Shown piece after piece: positions 1 through 9,430 of a stretch of DNA of 64,000 bases; positions within the stretch are counted from its first letter, which is position 1; every line of letters starts with the position of its first letter. The notes under the pieces are model-generated. The model saw nothing but the letters and a program-made list of their open reading frames with translations, made no database searches and had not been told where the DNA came from. The DNA is from Paenibacillus roseus (lineage in GTDB: Bacteria; Bacillota; Bacilli; Paenibacillales; Paenibacillaceae): the NCBI RefSeq assembly GCF_016424485.1, contig NZ_JAELUP010000001.1, positions 62,001 through 126,000 of the forward strand, written 5' to 3'. The position numbers and the translations under genes were made by a program.

Positions 1-1192
1 CAGGTGCCGGCTTATAGGCCGAAAGCAATATTTTATAACCTAAAAGCGAGATCACAAGTGCAAGTACGCCTGCTGCAATCGCAACGGAAAATCCGCTCTG
101 AACACTGATAGTATCGATCACCCAACCAGCTACAGCCGAGCCGGAGGCGACTCCGATCCCCAAGCCGGTAGTTGCCCAAGTCATTCCTTCGGTCAATTGA
201 TGACTAGGTACAATTTTTTCAATCAATCCCATAGTAATAATCATGGTTGGGGCTACCGTCAAGCCGGAGAAGAAGACGATGAGCGCAAGTTTTGTCATAC
301 TGTCAACCAGAAGCAGCGGCAGCAAGGTTAATGTCATAAGTGCAACGCCAGTAAGAAACTGGCGCTGAAGCGTCTGCTTAATTTTCAACAGTCCAAATAC
401 CAAGCCTGCTAGACAGGAGCCTGTGGCGTAGATGGCTAACACATAGCTTGCCCCAACTTTATAGCCTTGGTACTCGGCAAAAGCTACGGTCACGACATCG
501 ACCGTACTAAAAATAATCCCGATCGCAACAAAGGTAAACGCGAGCATGCGTATCGATCCGAGCCTGAGGACGGAGCCGCTTTCCCCAGTAAGCTGCGGAC
601 GAATGGCGGGTTCACTGCTCTTTTGTCTGGTGAAGAGCAATATTCCGGTGATTAGAAATAGGCAAGCAGCCAGAGGACCGGCTTCAGGAAACACCGATAC
701 ACTTAGGCCGACGGAAAGAATTGGGCCGATAATGAAACATATTTCATCAAGCACGGACTCAAAGGAAAAAGCCGTATGCAGTTTTGGCGAGCCTCTGTAC
801 AGCTCCGTCCATCGGGCGCGAACCATGGCCGGCATACTGGGCATGCATCCGGCAAACAAAGCGCATATAAATAAAGTCCAATCCGGTGCGCCAAATCTGG
901 CAAGCAACAGCAAAGCGCCAATGGAAGCCGCACTCACCATCCCCGCGGGGAGCAAGACTCTAGATTGACCTAGCCGGTCGACCAACCGTGATAATTGGGG
1001 CGAAATTAAAGCTGTTGCCAGTGCGAATACCGCAGCAATCGCTCCGGCAAGACCATAGCCGCCGCGCATTTGGGAGAGCATCGTGACAAGCCCGATACTG
1101 GTCATGGAGATTGGCATTCTGGCGACAAAACCGGCCGCTGAGAATAGCTTGGAGCCGGGGGGCGTAAAAATGTCTTGATAAGCCTTAAACAT
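1..1192 (-). CDS. MFS transporter, 3' end cut by window edge
   Basis: Translated from the minus strand, this is a continuous hydrophobic protein of about 397 codons that runs off the left edge. It has repeated membrane segments and the typical loop RLVDRLGQSRVLLPAG between TM2 and TM3, as in 12-TM major facilitator drug exporters. Two ATG codons lie close together (1198 and 1192). I chose 1192 because GAGGAGG sits about 6 bases upstream of it and abuts the first. The gene diverges from a TetR regulator across a palindrome-bearing gap, so it is probably the regulator's target. Substrate unknown. Confidence 0.85.
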   Translation of the reverse strand, partial: MFKAYQDIFTPPGSKLFSAAGFVARMPISMTSIGLVTMLSQMRGGYGLAGAIAAVFALATALISPQLSRLVDRLGQSRVLLPAGMVSAASIGALLLLARFGAPDWTLFICALFAGCMPSMPAMVRARWTELYRGSPKLHTAFSFESVLDEICFIIGPILSVGLSVSVFPEAGPLAACLFLITGILLFTRQKSSEPAIRPQLTGESGSVLRLGSIRMLAFTFVAIGIIFSTVDVVTVAFAEYQGYKVGASYVLAIYATGSCLAGLVFGLLKIKQTLQRQFLTGVALMTLTLLPLLLVDSMTKLALIVFFSGLTVAPTMIITMGLIEKIVPSHQLTEGMTWATTGLGIGVASGSAVAGWVIDTISVQSGFSVAIAAGVLALVISLLGYKILLSAYKPAP

Positions 1193-1231
1193 AAACATCC
1201 TCCTCAAGAAGCAAAAAGAAAAGCGTATACA

Positions 1232-1288
1232 TTGACATACGCTATGTATCCAGATAAAATCATATTACACATACGACACGTATGTCAA
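1232..1288. promoter_or_regulatory. Face-to-face promoters of the MFS exporter and tetR
   Basis: On the plus strand TTGACA (1232-1237) is followed after 17 bases by TAAAAT (1255-1260) and reads into tetR. On the minus strand TTGACA (1288-1283) is followed after 18 bases by TATGAT (1264-1259) and reads into the transporter. The two promoters overlap, so one bound repressor could shut both. Confidence 0.7.
1269..1285. promoter_or_regulatory. Palindromic operator, probable TetR site
   Basis: ACATACG-ACA-CGTATGT is a perfect 7-bp inverted repeat with a 3-bp spacer. It lies between the -35 and -10 boxes of the minus-strand promoter and just downstream of the plus-strand -10. A second, looser pair (GCGTAT 1223-1228 / ATACGC 1237-1242) overlaps the plus-strand -35. 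Size and placement fit a TetR-family operator. Confidence 0.65.
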
Positions 1289-1313
1289 TGAACACTTTAA
1301 CCAGGAGGAGCCT

Positions 1314-1910
1314 ATGACTCGAAAAGCGAGAATGGATATGATAGCTGAAACGCGATCCAAGCTGATTGGCGCTGCAAGACAAGCCTTCGGAGCTTACGGA
1401 TATGCCAATACTTCAATGGATGAATTAACAGCATCCGTAGGTTTGACACGCGGGGCCTTGTATCATCATTTTGGCGATAAAAAGGGTTTGCTCGCTGCTG
1501 TTGTAGAAGAGATTGATCTTGAAATGGATGATAGACTGGACAAAATTTCAAAATCGGCGGTCAATCTTTGGGAAGGTTTTACAAGCTGTTGCCACGCTTA
1601 TATTCAGATGGCGCTCGAACCTGAAATCCAGCGGATTCTCCTCCGGGATGCGCCTTCCGTACTCGGCGCCGGGTATGTTCAGGCTTACGAATTGAGTTGT
1701 GTCAAATCGATCGCTCACATGCTGCAACTGCTGATGGATGATGGAATTATAATTTCTACGGACAGTGAGGCATTGGCAAGATTAATTAACGGCGGTTTAA
1801 TGAGTACGGTCTTCTGGCTTGCGAATTCCGAAGACGTCCAAAGCAGTCTGGAAGCAGCGCTGAATAGTCTGTCTGTGTTGCTGAACGGAATGATTGTAGC
1901 TCAAGCCTAA
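1314..1910 (+). CDS. TetR/AcrR-family transcriptional regulator
   Basis: The protein has 198 residues, normal for the family. The N-terminal helix-turn-helix spans about residues 10-58 and includes the family signature around TRGALYHHFGDKKGLL. The C-terminal two thirds is an all-helical ligand-binding and dimer domain without a recognisable ligand class. CAGGAGGAG lies 5-6 bases before the ATG. It is divergent from the MFS exporter and shares an operator region with it, so it most likely represses that exporter and itself until an inducer binds. Confidence 0.9.
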   Translation: MTRKARMDMIAETRSKLIGAARQAFGAYGYANTSMDELTASVGLTRGALYHHFGDKKGLLAAVVEEIDLEMDDRLDKISKSAVNLWEGFTSCCHAYIQMALEPEIQRILLRDAPSVLGAGYVQAYELSCVKSIAHMLQLLMDDGIIISTDSEALARLINGGLMSTVFWLANSEDVQSSLEAALNSLSVLLNGMIVAQA

Positions 1911-2195
1911 ACTCCACAAGTCACGCCTTCATATCTCCTTCTTTACGATCATCTTTGCAAAATGCCCCCGACGTTTCACCCAGATTCCATGCAGTCCCAA
2001 ACAAGAGAGAACAGCGGTCGGAAGAATTCTCTGCACCGCACCATTTAAAAGCGCAATATAACAATATTTTTACACAATTTTGTTAATGGCAGCGGACAAG
2101 GCACATCATAGAAAATGGAAGCGGGGGGTGATGCCAATTCATGAAGTGCAGTATGAAAACTTTGTCTAACGAATGAAATAACTTATGGAGGCTGC

Positions 2196-5100
2196 ATGAT
2201 TATGAACAAAAAAGTCAAACTGCTACGGAAGCGAGTATTTAGTCTGCTATTCATTCTCTCGTTTTTACTTCAACTGCTCCCTCCTGCTCCGGCAAGCGCT
2301 CATGATTTGTACAAGGTGCTTGTATTTTCGAAAACGGAAGCTTTCCGCCATGATTCCATTCCAGCAGGGATTGCAGCGATTCGGCAGCTTGGTGCAGAGT
2401 ATCATTTTAGCGTGGATACATCGGAGGACTCTGCGATCTTCAATCAACAAAGCCTGTCCCAGTATAGCGCTGTTATCTTTCTGAACACGACCGGGGACAT
2501 CTTGAATAATAATCAGCAGCAGGCCTTCGAGAACTACATACGTAACGGCAACGGGTATGTAGGCGTTCACTCTGCATCGGACACCGAGTACAGCTGGCCA
2601 TGGTACGGAGAACTTGTAGGCGCTTACTTTAAGGGCCATCCTCAGGTCCAGAGCGCGAATGTAAAAGTTGCGGACAGCGTTCACCCATCTACGAAAACGC
2701 TTCCAAAAGTGTGGACCCGCACGGATGAATGGTATAGCTACCAAACGAATCCCCGCGGCAAAGTGCATGTGCTGGCCACGCTTGATGAGAAGAGCTACAC
2801 CGGTGGGGATATGGGCTTTGATCATCCGTTTGCCTGGTGTCATAAATATGATGGAGGGAGAGCCTGGTATACCGGGGGCGGCCATGAAATTGCAAACTTT
2901 GCGGATACCAATTTCCTGAATCATCTGCTTGGCGGTATTCAGTGGGCTGCCGGACAGGAAGAGGGCGACTGCTCGGTTACAGATTACGAGAAAGCATTTG
3001 AGAAGGAAGTTTTGCAGACAGGGCTTTCGCAGCCGATGTCTGTGAAAGTTGCTCCAGACGGGCGTGTGTTTTTCATCGAACGGGGCGGCGCTTTGAAAAT
3101 TTTCAACCCGCAGTCAGGCTATACGACAGTGGCAGGTACGCTTCCGGTGTTTTTTGAGCATGAAGACGGCTTGCTTGGACTGGAGCTTGACCCGAACTTT
3201 GCGGTTAACCAGCATATTTATCTCTTTTACTCGCCGCCTGGTACGCCGGTGAACCGACTCTCGCGATTTACGATGAATGCCAACTCGCTCACTGCTTCTT
3301 CGGAGAAAATCATGCTTGAAATTCCGATTGACCGCAATGAGTGCTGCCATTCCGGAGGCGATCTGGAATTTGATAAGAACGGCAACCTGTATATCTCGGT
3401 TGGAGATAATACGGACCCGTTCGAATCATCCGGCTTTGGGCCGTTCGATGAGCGTCCGGGACGCAACATCTGGGATGCCCAGCGAACCTCGGGCAATACA
3501 AATGATCTTCGAGGTAAAATTTTGCGGATCAAACCGAATGCGGACGGCACCTACTCGATTCCTGCCGGCAATTTGTTCCCGTCGGGCAGCATTCAGGGAC
3601 GGCCGGAAGTGTATACGATGGGCAGCCGCAATCCGTTCAAAATTGCCATTGATCCGAAAACAAGCTGGCTCTATTGGGGAGATGTCGGTCCTGACGCAGG
3701 GGTAGACAATCCGAGCCGGGGACCGAAGGGCTATGATGAGTTTAACCAGGCACGCGCAGCAGGCAATTTCGGCTGGCCGTACTGTATTGCCAATAATCAG
3801 GCTTACAACGATTATAACTATGCAACGGGTGTCTCCGGCAATAAGTTCAACTGCGGGGCATTAGTCAATGATTCACCCAATAATACAGGCAGCGTCAACC
3901 TTCCGCCGGCTCAGGCTGCAATGATCTATTATGGCTATGATGCAAGCAACGAGTTCCCTGAGCTGGAAATCGGAGCAGGCGGTCGAACGGCAACAGCTGG
4001 CGCTGTATACGAGTTTGACCCTGCCAGCACATCGCTGACCAAATTTCCGGCATACTTTGATAATACGCTGTTCATTATGGAGTGGTCGCGCAACTGGATC
4101 AAGGAAGTGAAGTTCGATGAGAATGGGAACTTGCTGAAAATTAATCCTTTTATGCCCGGCACTTTCTTCAACCGCCCGATTGATATGAGCTTCGGAGCCG
4201 ACGGCAATATGTACCTGCTGGAATATGGCACAGGCTGGGGCGACAACAATGATGCAATGTTGGTGCGGATTAAGTATACGGGCGGTGGCAACAAGTCGCC
4301 GATTACCAGAATCAGCGCGAACCGTACGAATGGGCTTGCTCCGCTGCTGGTGCAATTCTCAAGCGCGGGTTCGACTGATCCGGATAATGATGCGATTACC
4401 TTTGAATGGGATTTGAACGGCGACGGAATTGTTGACTCCACTGCAGCCAACCCATCCTACACCTATACGACTAATGGGGTGTACATTGCAAAGCTTACAG
4501 TCAAGGATAGTCATGGCGCAAGTTCATCTGACAATATCACGATTACAGTAGGCAATACTGCGCCGGTAGTAACCTTGCAGACTCCGTATAACGGCGGATT
4601 TTTTGCCTGGGGGGACACCATCCCTTATCAGATTTCCGTCACGGACGCCGAAGATTCTGTCATAGACTGCAACAAGGTAAACCTGCTCCCAAGTCTCGGT
4701 CATGATAGCCACGCACATGCAGATGTGAATCATGTTGGCTGTGAAGGCACCTTTACAACGGTCATGTCCGATACCAATATTGAAAATACCTTTTACATTG
4801 TTGAAGCCAGCTATGCGGATAACGGCAACGCCGGAATTCCGTCCCTTACCGGCAAAGCGGCCTTGAAGCTGCATTCCAAGGATAAGCAAGCGGAGCATTA
4901 TGATGACATGAACGGTATTCAGACGGAAAATACGAGCGATACGGGCGGCGGCAAAAATGTCGGGTATATCGACAATGGGGACTGGATTATGTGGCGCGGC
5001 ATGAATTTGTACAATATCGGGCAGGTAAAGTATCGTGTATCCTCCAATGGAGCAGGAGGTACAATCGAGATGCGGGCCGATTCGCCAACCGGAACCTTGA

Positions 5101-6125
5101 TTGCGAGCAGTGCGGTAGCCAATACCGGCAGCTGGCAGACCTGGACCACGATTACAAGCTCCTTAAGCAATATTCCGTCCGGCCAGCATGATATTTACTT
5201 TGTATTCAAAGGCGGAGCAGGTTATCTGTTCAATCTGAACTGGATTGAGTTTGTTGGCGACGGGGTTGCCGGAAATGGCAATTCTGGAGGAGCTCCGACC
5301 GGTCAGATTGTTACTTTAAAGTCGAATAATCAGTTTGTAACTGTCACCAACTCCAACGGCGGTACGCTAACTTCTAGCGCAGGGCCGGCTGGAGCGAACC
5401 AGCAGTTCCGAGTCGTCGATGCAGGTTCCGGGTTTGTTGCCCTCCAGTCGGTCTTCAATCAGAAGTATGTGGCTGCTGAAGATGCAGGCGCTTCTCCGCT
5501 AATAGCCAACCGGGATACGATTGGCAGCTGGGAGCAGTTCAAGTGGATCACCCACACAGATGGAACAGTTTCGCTTCAAGCCAATACGAATGGTAAATAT
5601 GTAGCTGCCGGAACAAACGCTAATGTATGGATTGCGAATCGTCAGACGCTGGCTGAAGCTGTTAAATTTCAAGCTCAGACGGTTGCGACCGGGTTGGTTG
5701 ATGGAGGCCAGTACCGTATCACGGCGAAGCACAGCGGCAAGGTGTTGGACGTCGCGGGGTTTTCAATAGCGGATGGCGGCACTGTTCACCAATGGACCTG
5801 GAATAATACGAGCAATCAGAAATGGAAAGTTGACGCGCTCGGGGGCGGCTATTACAAGCTGACCTCCGTGAACAGCGGCAAATCGCTTGATGTGGCTGGC
5901 GTCGGAACAGGCAATGGAGTCAACATTCAACAATGGGGCTACAGCGGCGGACAGAATCAGCAATGGCTCATTGAGGACATCGGCGGCGGTTATTATAAAA
6001 TCGCGGCCAGACACAGCGGCAAGGCAGTAACGGTAAATGGTTCCTCCACAGCCGATGGAGCCGGAATTTATCAGTGGGATTGGCTGGACACAGACAATCA
6101 AAAATGGAAGTTCGAGCTTCAATAG
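2196..6125 (+). CDS. Secreted multidomain ThuA / sugar dehydrogenase / lectin protein
   Basis: A 1309-residue exported protein. Residues 1-35 form a signal peptide (basic start, long Leu/Phe core, ASA cleavage site). About 38-252 is a ThuA-like (trehalose-utilisation type) domain, 265-695 a glucose/sorbosone-dehydrogenase beta-propeller (QPMSVKVAPDGRVFFIERGG, GNFGWPYC), 700-787 a PKD domain, 885-1025 a CBM6-like sugar-binding domain, 1035-1165 a fascin-like trefoil, and 1167-1309 a ricin-type trefoil with repeated Q-W motifs. The expected role is oxidation or processing of sugars at extracellular glycans, with three or more binding modules for attachment. GGAGG lies 4 bases before this ATG and 10 before the next in-frame one (2202). 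It is followed by a terminator and converges with an AraC regulator. Domain assignment is from motif recognition; the substrate is not evident. Confidence 0.85.
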   Translation: MIMNKKVKLLRKRVFSLLFILSFLLQLLPPAPASAHDLYKVLVFSKTEAFRHDSIPAGIAAIRQLGAEYHFSVDTSEDSAIFNQQSLSQYSAVIFLNTTGDILNNNQQQAFENYIRNGNGYVGVHSASDTEYSWPWYGELVGAYFKGHPQVQSANVKVADSVHPSTKTLPKVWTRTDEWYSYQTNPRGKVHVLATLDEKSYTGGDMGFDHPFAWCHKYDGGRAWYTGGGHEIANFADTNFLNHLLGGIQWAAGQEEGDCSVTDYEKAFEKEVLQTGLSQPMSVKVAPDGRVFFIERGGALKIFNPQSGYTTVAGTLPVFFEHEDGLLGLELDPNFAVNQHIYLFYSPPGTPVNRLSRFTMNANSLTASSEKIMLEIPIDRNECCHSGGDLEFDKNGNLYISVGDNTDPFESSGFGPFDERPGRNIWDAQRTSGNTNDLRGKILRIKPNADGTYSIPAGNLFPSGSIQGRPEVYTMGSRNPFKIAIDPKTSWLYWGDVGPDAGVDNPSRGPKGYDEFNQARAAGNFGWPYCIANNQAYNDYNYATGVSGNKFNCGALVNDSPNNTGSVNLPPAQAAMIYYGYDASNEFPELEIGAGGRTATAGAVYEFDPASTSLTKFPAYFDNTLFIMEWSRNWIKEVKFDENGNLLKINPFMPGTFFNRPIDMSFGADGNMYLLEYGTGWGDNNDAMLVRIKYTGGGNKSPITRISANRTNGLAPLLVQFSSAGSTDPDNDAITFEWDLNGDGIVDSTAANPSYTYTTNGVYIAKLTVKDSHGASSSDNITITVGNTAPVVTLQTPYNGGFFAWGDTIPYQISVTDAEDSVIDCNKVNLLPSLGHDSHAHADVNHVGCEGTFTTVMSDTNIENTFYIVEASYADNGNAGIPSLTGKAALKLHSKDKQAEHYDDMNGIQTENTSDTGGGKNVGYIDNGDWIMWRGMNLYNIGQVKYRVSSNGAGGTIEMRADSPTGTLIASSAVANTGSWQTWTTITSSLSNIPSGQHDIYFVFKGGAGYLFNLNWIEFVGDGVAGNGNSGGAPTGQIVTLKSNNQFVTVTNSNGGTLTSSAGPAGANQQFRVVDAGSGFVALQSVFNQKYVAAEDAGASPLIANRDTIGSWEQFKWITHTDGTVSLQANTNGKYVAAGTNANVWIANRQTLAEAVKFQAQTVATGLVDGGQYRITAKHSGKVLDVAGFSIADGGTVHQWTWNNTSNQKWKVDALGGGYYKLTSVNSGKSLDVAGVGTGNGVNIQQWGYSGGQNQQWLIEDIGGGYYKIAARHSGKAVTVNGSSTADGAGIYQWDWLDTDNQKWKFELQ

Positions 6126-6145
6126 TTTAGCTAACAGGCGACAAA

Positions 6146-6197
6146 CAGGTATCCCCGAAGCATTCAAGTGCGTAACGGGGATGCCTGCTTTGCTTTT
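6146..6197 (+). terminator. Rho-independent terminator between convergent genes
   Basis: CAGGTATCCCCG (6146-6157) pairs with CGGGGATGCCTG (6176-6187) with one G-T wobble, followed by a T-rich run. It ends the large secreted-protein gene. Confidence 0.75.
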
Positions 6198-6220
6198 TCC
6201 TGCCCGTCTGTAAGTTCAAT

Positions 6221-7042
6221 TTATGCTTTTCGGAACTTCCCCGGGGTTTCACCTGTTATTTTCTTAAATAAAATATTGAAGTAGTTTGCATTGGAATACC
6301 CGACAAGACAGGCGATTTCACTGACGGATAGGCGCGTATCAGCCAACATCCGCTTGGCTGCATCAATCCGGCATTTGATCACATATTGAATCGGGGACAT
6401 GCCAATCTCAGCTTTAAAGATATGCGCAAGGTAGTACGGGCTTACGAAGACGAGAGAAGCGATGGCGCCAAGCGTCAAATCCCGAGCGTAATTTTCCTTG
6501 ATATAATCTCTGGCTGTGCGTGAAATAACAGATATGCCATTTGTTTTTGGGGGGGTGCTAATAATTCTGGTCAGGTGGATGATAATACTTTGAAGCAGGA
6601 AGGAAATCAGTTCGGAACTCCCAATTCCGGGAGTCTGGTGCTCGAAGTGAATTTCAGTAAAATAACGCGAAAGGATGTCATAGTTCTGATGATGAAGATA
6701 TATAACCGGATGGCCTGCCATAGCCATCTGAATATTCAGCGTGGTGTATTGAAGCCTCAAGTTGCCGATCAACAGGCTAATTCCCTTAAGCGGGTAATGA
6801 CAGGCTGATTGTTCAATGTGCAAAATACCGGGTTGATAGACTGCCAGATAACCTTCCTTGATCGGTATGGCTTGTTGGTCAAAACGAATGGTTCCCCTGC
6901 CGCCCTGAACAAGCAGGAGTTCCATCATTTCACTTTGTTGCGGACCGTTCATGCTGATACTCCCATCCTCGATACGAGTGACGGACAGTAAAGAAGGTGT
7001 CCCCAAAAAAATAGTCGGACGCTGTGTATTTACAGTAGTCAT
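6221..7042 (-). CDS. AraC-family transcriptional regulator
   Basis: The protein has 273 residues. The N-terminal part resembles a cupin-type sensor domain. The C-terminal ~100 residues hold two helix-turn-helix units, including LTLGAIASLVFVSPYYLAHIFK and the AraC signature IACLVGYSNANYFNILFKKITGETPGKFRK (quoted here only as a location, residues about 240-271). Such regulators usually activate sugar-uptake or sugar-degradation genes. It converges on the large sugar-dehydrogenase/lectin gene, which is a plausible target but not shown to be one. A cre-like box lies upstream, hinting at carbon-catabolite control. Confidence 0.85.
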   Translation of the reverse strand: MTTVNTQRPTIFLGTPSLLSVTRIEDGSISMNGPQQSEMMELLLVQGGRGTIRFDQQAIPIKEGYLAVYQPGILHIEQSACHYPLKGISLLIGNLRLQYTTLNIQMAMAGHPVIYLHHQNYDILSRYFTEIHFEHQTPGIGSSELISFLLQSIIIHLTRIISTPPKTNGISVISRTARDYIKENYARDLTLGAIASLVFVSPYYLAHIFKAEIGMSPIQYVIKCRIDAAKRMLADTRLSVSEIACLVGYSNANYFNILFKKITGETPGKFRKA

Positions 7043-7065
7043 GTACCACCTCGAAGGTCAAGGAA

Positions 7066-7084
7066 ATAAAAGCGCTTACATTTA
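7066..7084 (-). promoter_or_regulatory. cre-like box upstream of the AraC gene
   Basis: Read on the minus strand, ATGTAAGCGCTTTTA matches the CcpA cre consensus WTGNAANCGNWNNCW except at the C near the end. It lies about 25-40 bases upstream of the AraC start codon. Confidence 0.45.
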
Positions 7085-7319
7085 ATATTACATAATAATT
7101 CCATTATTGTATAGATGGTTGCAGGGCAGACTTGATGGCTGCTTGATCCTAAATTTGTTATGATGTGACGGGCTTAGTTGTCTGTATCCGTGAATGCTGT
7201 CCGAGTGCGATTCTCATCGCAGCTCGGTATCCTGTTCACGGTCCGTTCAGCGTGCGGCTACCCTTGCAAATGAAAGTTGAAGGCGAACCGCCGCTTGCAA
7301 AGAGCAGCGTTTGGATTAT

Positions 7320-9215
7320 TTACAGCTTGCCGTACTTCTGCTTGTAATGGGATAGTGCAAGCAACGGCCAAATGTAACGGTAGCTGTGGTAATGGATATA
7401 GAAATTGCCGGGAAGTCCCGCCCCTGTCGGATATTCCGATTTCCAGTTGTCTTCCTGCAAGGCAGCAATTAATCGGTTTACGCCCCGGTTGAGCTTCGCA
7501 TTTGGAGAGGGAAGGGAGGCAATGAGCGCATCCAGCGCCCAGGCTGTCTGGGATGGCGTGCTCTCACCCAAAGGAGTATACTGCAGCAGCCGGTCGCTTT
7601 TGCATGATTCTCCCCATCCTCCATCCTCATTTTGAATGTCAAACAGCCATTTCACGCCTTTTTGCACTGCATGATGACTGGACGGAACGCCTGTAGCCAC
7701 CAGTCCGGTCAAGGCAGCCCATGTACCGTAGATGTAGCAGACGCCCCATCTGCCATACCATGATCCGTCCTTTCCCTGATTGCCGATCAGCCAGTCTGTT
7801 CCTCGTCTGACAACGGTATGGCGGGTATCCATCCCCGTGAAATTCCCTAGATATTCCAACGTCCTGCCAGTCAAGTCAGCTTCCGAAGGGTCAATCGCGG
7901 CGGACTTGGCGCCATCGATGGCCAGCCAGATCAGCAGATGATTGCTCGTATCCTTCTCAAATGCAGGCCAGCCCCCGTCCTTGTTTTGCATAGATATCAC
8001 CCAATTGAGTCCGCGGTTCCATGCTTCACGCCATTCAGGACCGGATCGGGAGAAGCCCGCCAGTACCCGCAAGGCGGCAGTTGAATCGTCCACATCGGGA
8101 ATGATGGTGTTCGGCTCTGAAAATCCCCAGCCTCCAGAAGGTACGCCCGGATTATGTATGCTCCAGTCTCCTGGTTTGTCTTGCTGCTTGCCGCGCAGAT
8201 AAGCGGCAGCACGCCGGATCGCCGGATGGCTGTCCGAAAGCCCCGATGTTTGCAGCGCATAGGTGAGCAGAGCGGTATCCCAGATTGTGGAGGGAGAATT
8301 CTGAATCGTGATCCTGCCGTTTTTCAGCCGGAATTGCATGGCCTTTATGCCTTGCACGGCGCGTGTAATGATCGGATGATTCTTGTCATAGCCCAGGGCC
8401 AGCAGGGAGAAGATCATCAGGATGGTGCAGCTCGCATAGGTGTAGAGTGTCCCGTCCGGCTCAATGCGCTGAAGCATGAACGTCTCGGCTTTTCGGGTTG
8501 CCGCTTCATGGATATGGCGGGGGACGCCGATCAGCCTCTTCACGCCTGTCTCAATCTGATCTATCATGGCCTTGAAGCCCCGGGGCTGGTGGTGATCATC
8601 TTCTGTGCGGCTGTTTTTGAGCCCGGACAAATCCGGTGTCTGTTCCGTCTGAATGGAGAAGCGGCGGTCAGCCATAATGAGTATGGGCGCCAGATGAACC
8701 CGCGAATAGCAGGAAAAATCGAAAAAGCTGATCGGAAAGGAAGCCGGAAGCAGCAAAAGCTCCAGCGGTATGGTCGAGATGGCAAGCGGCCATCTGGTTT
8801 GGCCGGTGGCAGAGAGAATCGCCTGGGTAAGAATGCTCGTTGCTTTGCCAAGCCCGCCCCTGGATTGTATAAAGCGTCTTGCCCGCTCCATCCCTTCATC
8901 CGAGCGGCTGCTGTAGCCGGAATACAGCAGGGCGTAATAGGCGTCAATTGTTGCGGACAGGTTGCCGCCATCCTCATCCCGGAACAGTTTCCAGCTGCCG
9001 TCAGCCTGCTGTTCTTGGAGAATCCGGTCATGCAGCTGCCGGATCAACTCCTCATCTTCCATCTCCAGCGACCGCAGCAAAATTATCAGGTAGCAATCGA
9101 TGTTCGTTCCGTTCTCAAAGCAGAATTCCCATGCCCCGTCCTGTCGTTGCTGACGCAGCAAATCTGCGGTTATCCGGTCAATTGCCTGTTCGATGCTGCT
9201 TAAGGTCTGGCTCAT
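7320..9215 (-). CDS. sqhC: Squalene/hopene-type terpene cyclase (sporulenol synthase class)
   Basis: A 631-residue alpha/alpha-barrel cyclase. The catalytic acid motif DVDDST lies near residue 373, where squalene-hopene cyclases carry DXDDTA. QW-type repeats recur along the chain (QNKDGGW, GKDGSWYGRWG, QNEDGGWGES). In Bacillus the homologue cyclises squalene and tetraprenyl-beta-curcumene to sesquarterpenes (sporulenes) of the spore membrane; which substrate is used here cannot be read from sequence. The SD GGAGG lies about 8 bases before the ATG. It is monocistronic, with no prenyltransferase neighbour in the window. Confidence 0.9.
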   Translation of the reverse strand: MSQTLSSIEQAIDRITADLLRQQRQDGAWEFCFENGTNIDCYLIILLRSLEMEDEELIRQLHDRILQEQQADGSWKLFRDEDGGNLSATIDAYYALLYSGYSSRSDEGMERARRFIQSRGGLGKATSILTQAILSATGQTRWPLAISTIPLELLLLPASFPISFFDFSCYSRVHLAPILIMADRRFSIQTEQTPDLSGLKNSRTEDDHHQPRGFKAMIDQIETGVKRLIGVPRHIHEAATRKAETFMLQRIEPDGTLYTYASCTILMIFSLLALGYDKNHPIITRAVQGIKAMQFRLKNGRITIQNSPSTIWDTALLTYALQTSGLSDSHPAIRRAAAYLRGKQQDKPGDWSIHNPGVPSGGWGFSEPNTIIPDVDDSTAALRVLAGFSRSGPEWREAWNRGLNWVISMQNKDGGWPAFEKDTSNHLLIWLAIDGAKSAAIDPSEADLTGRTLEYLGNFTGMDTRHTVVRRGTDWLIGNQGKDGSWYGRWGVCYIYGTWAALTGLVATGVPSSHHAVQKGVKWLFDIQNEDGGWGESCKSDRLLQYTPLGESTPSQTAWALDALIASLPSPNAKLNRGVNRLIAALQEDNWKSEYPTGAGLPGNFYIHYHSYRYIWPLLALSHYKQKYGKL

Positions 9216-9232
9216 TTAGCGTACCTCCACAG

Positions 9233-9250
9233 ATATAATATGCATTATAT
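9233..9250. promoter_or_regulatory. AT palindrome in the sqhC upstream region
   Basis: ATATAAT-ATGC-ATTATAT is an inverted repeat with 7-bp arms, directly upstream of the sqhC ribosome site. It contains a minus-strand TATAAT usable as a -10 box. It may be an operator or simply a symmetric promoter. Confidence 0.35.
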
Positions 9251-9430
9251 GTACGTAAGTATGGGAAAATGAAGCTCAAGGTCAGCGGATGAACCAACCT
9301 GTAGGGCAAGCGTTCAAAATCGGACGACGAATGCGGCGCAAGAGCATATTCCGCAATCTAAAAGAAACATTTGTTCGTCTGTTGTGCTATGCTGGGATTA
9401 CAACAATTATTTTTCAGAAATGAGGGGTTC

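Noticed and set aside
8154..9203. 349-codon plus-strand frame opposite sqhC
   Set aside because: It is an antisense shadow of a strongly recognised terpene cyclase and has no family signature of its own.
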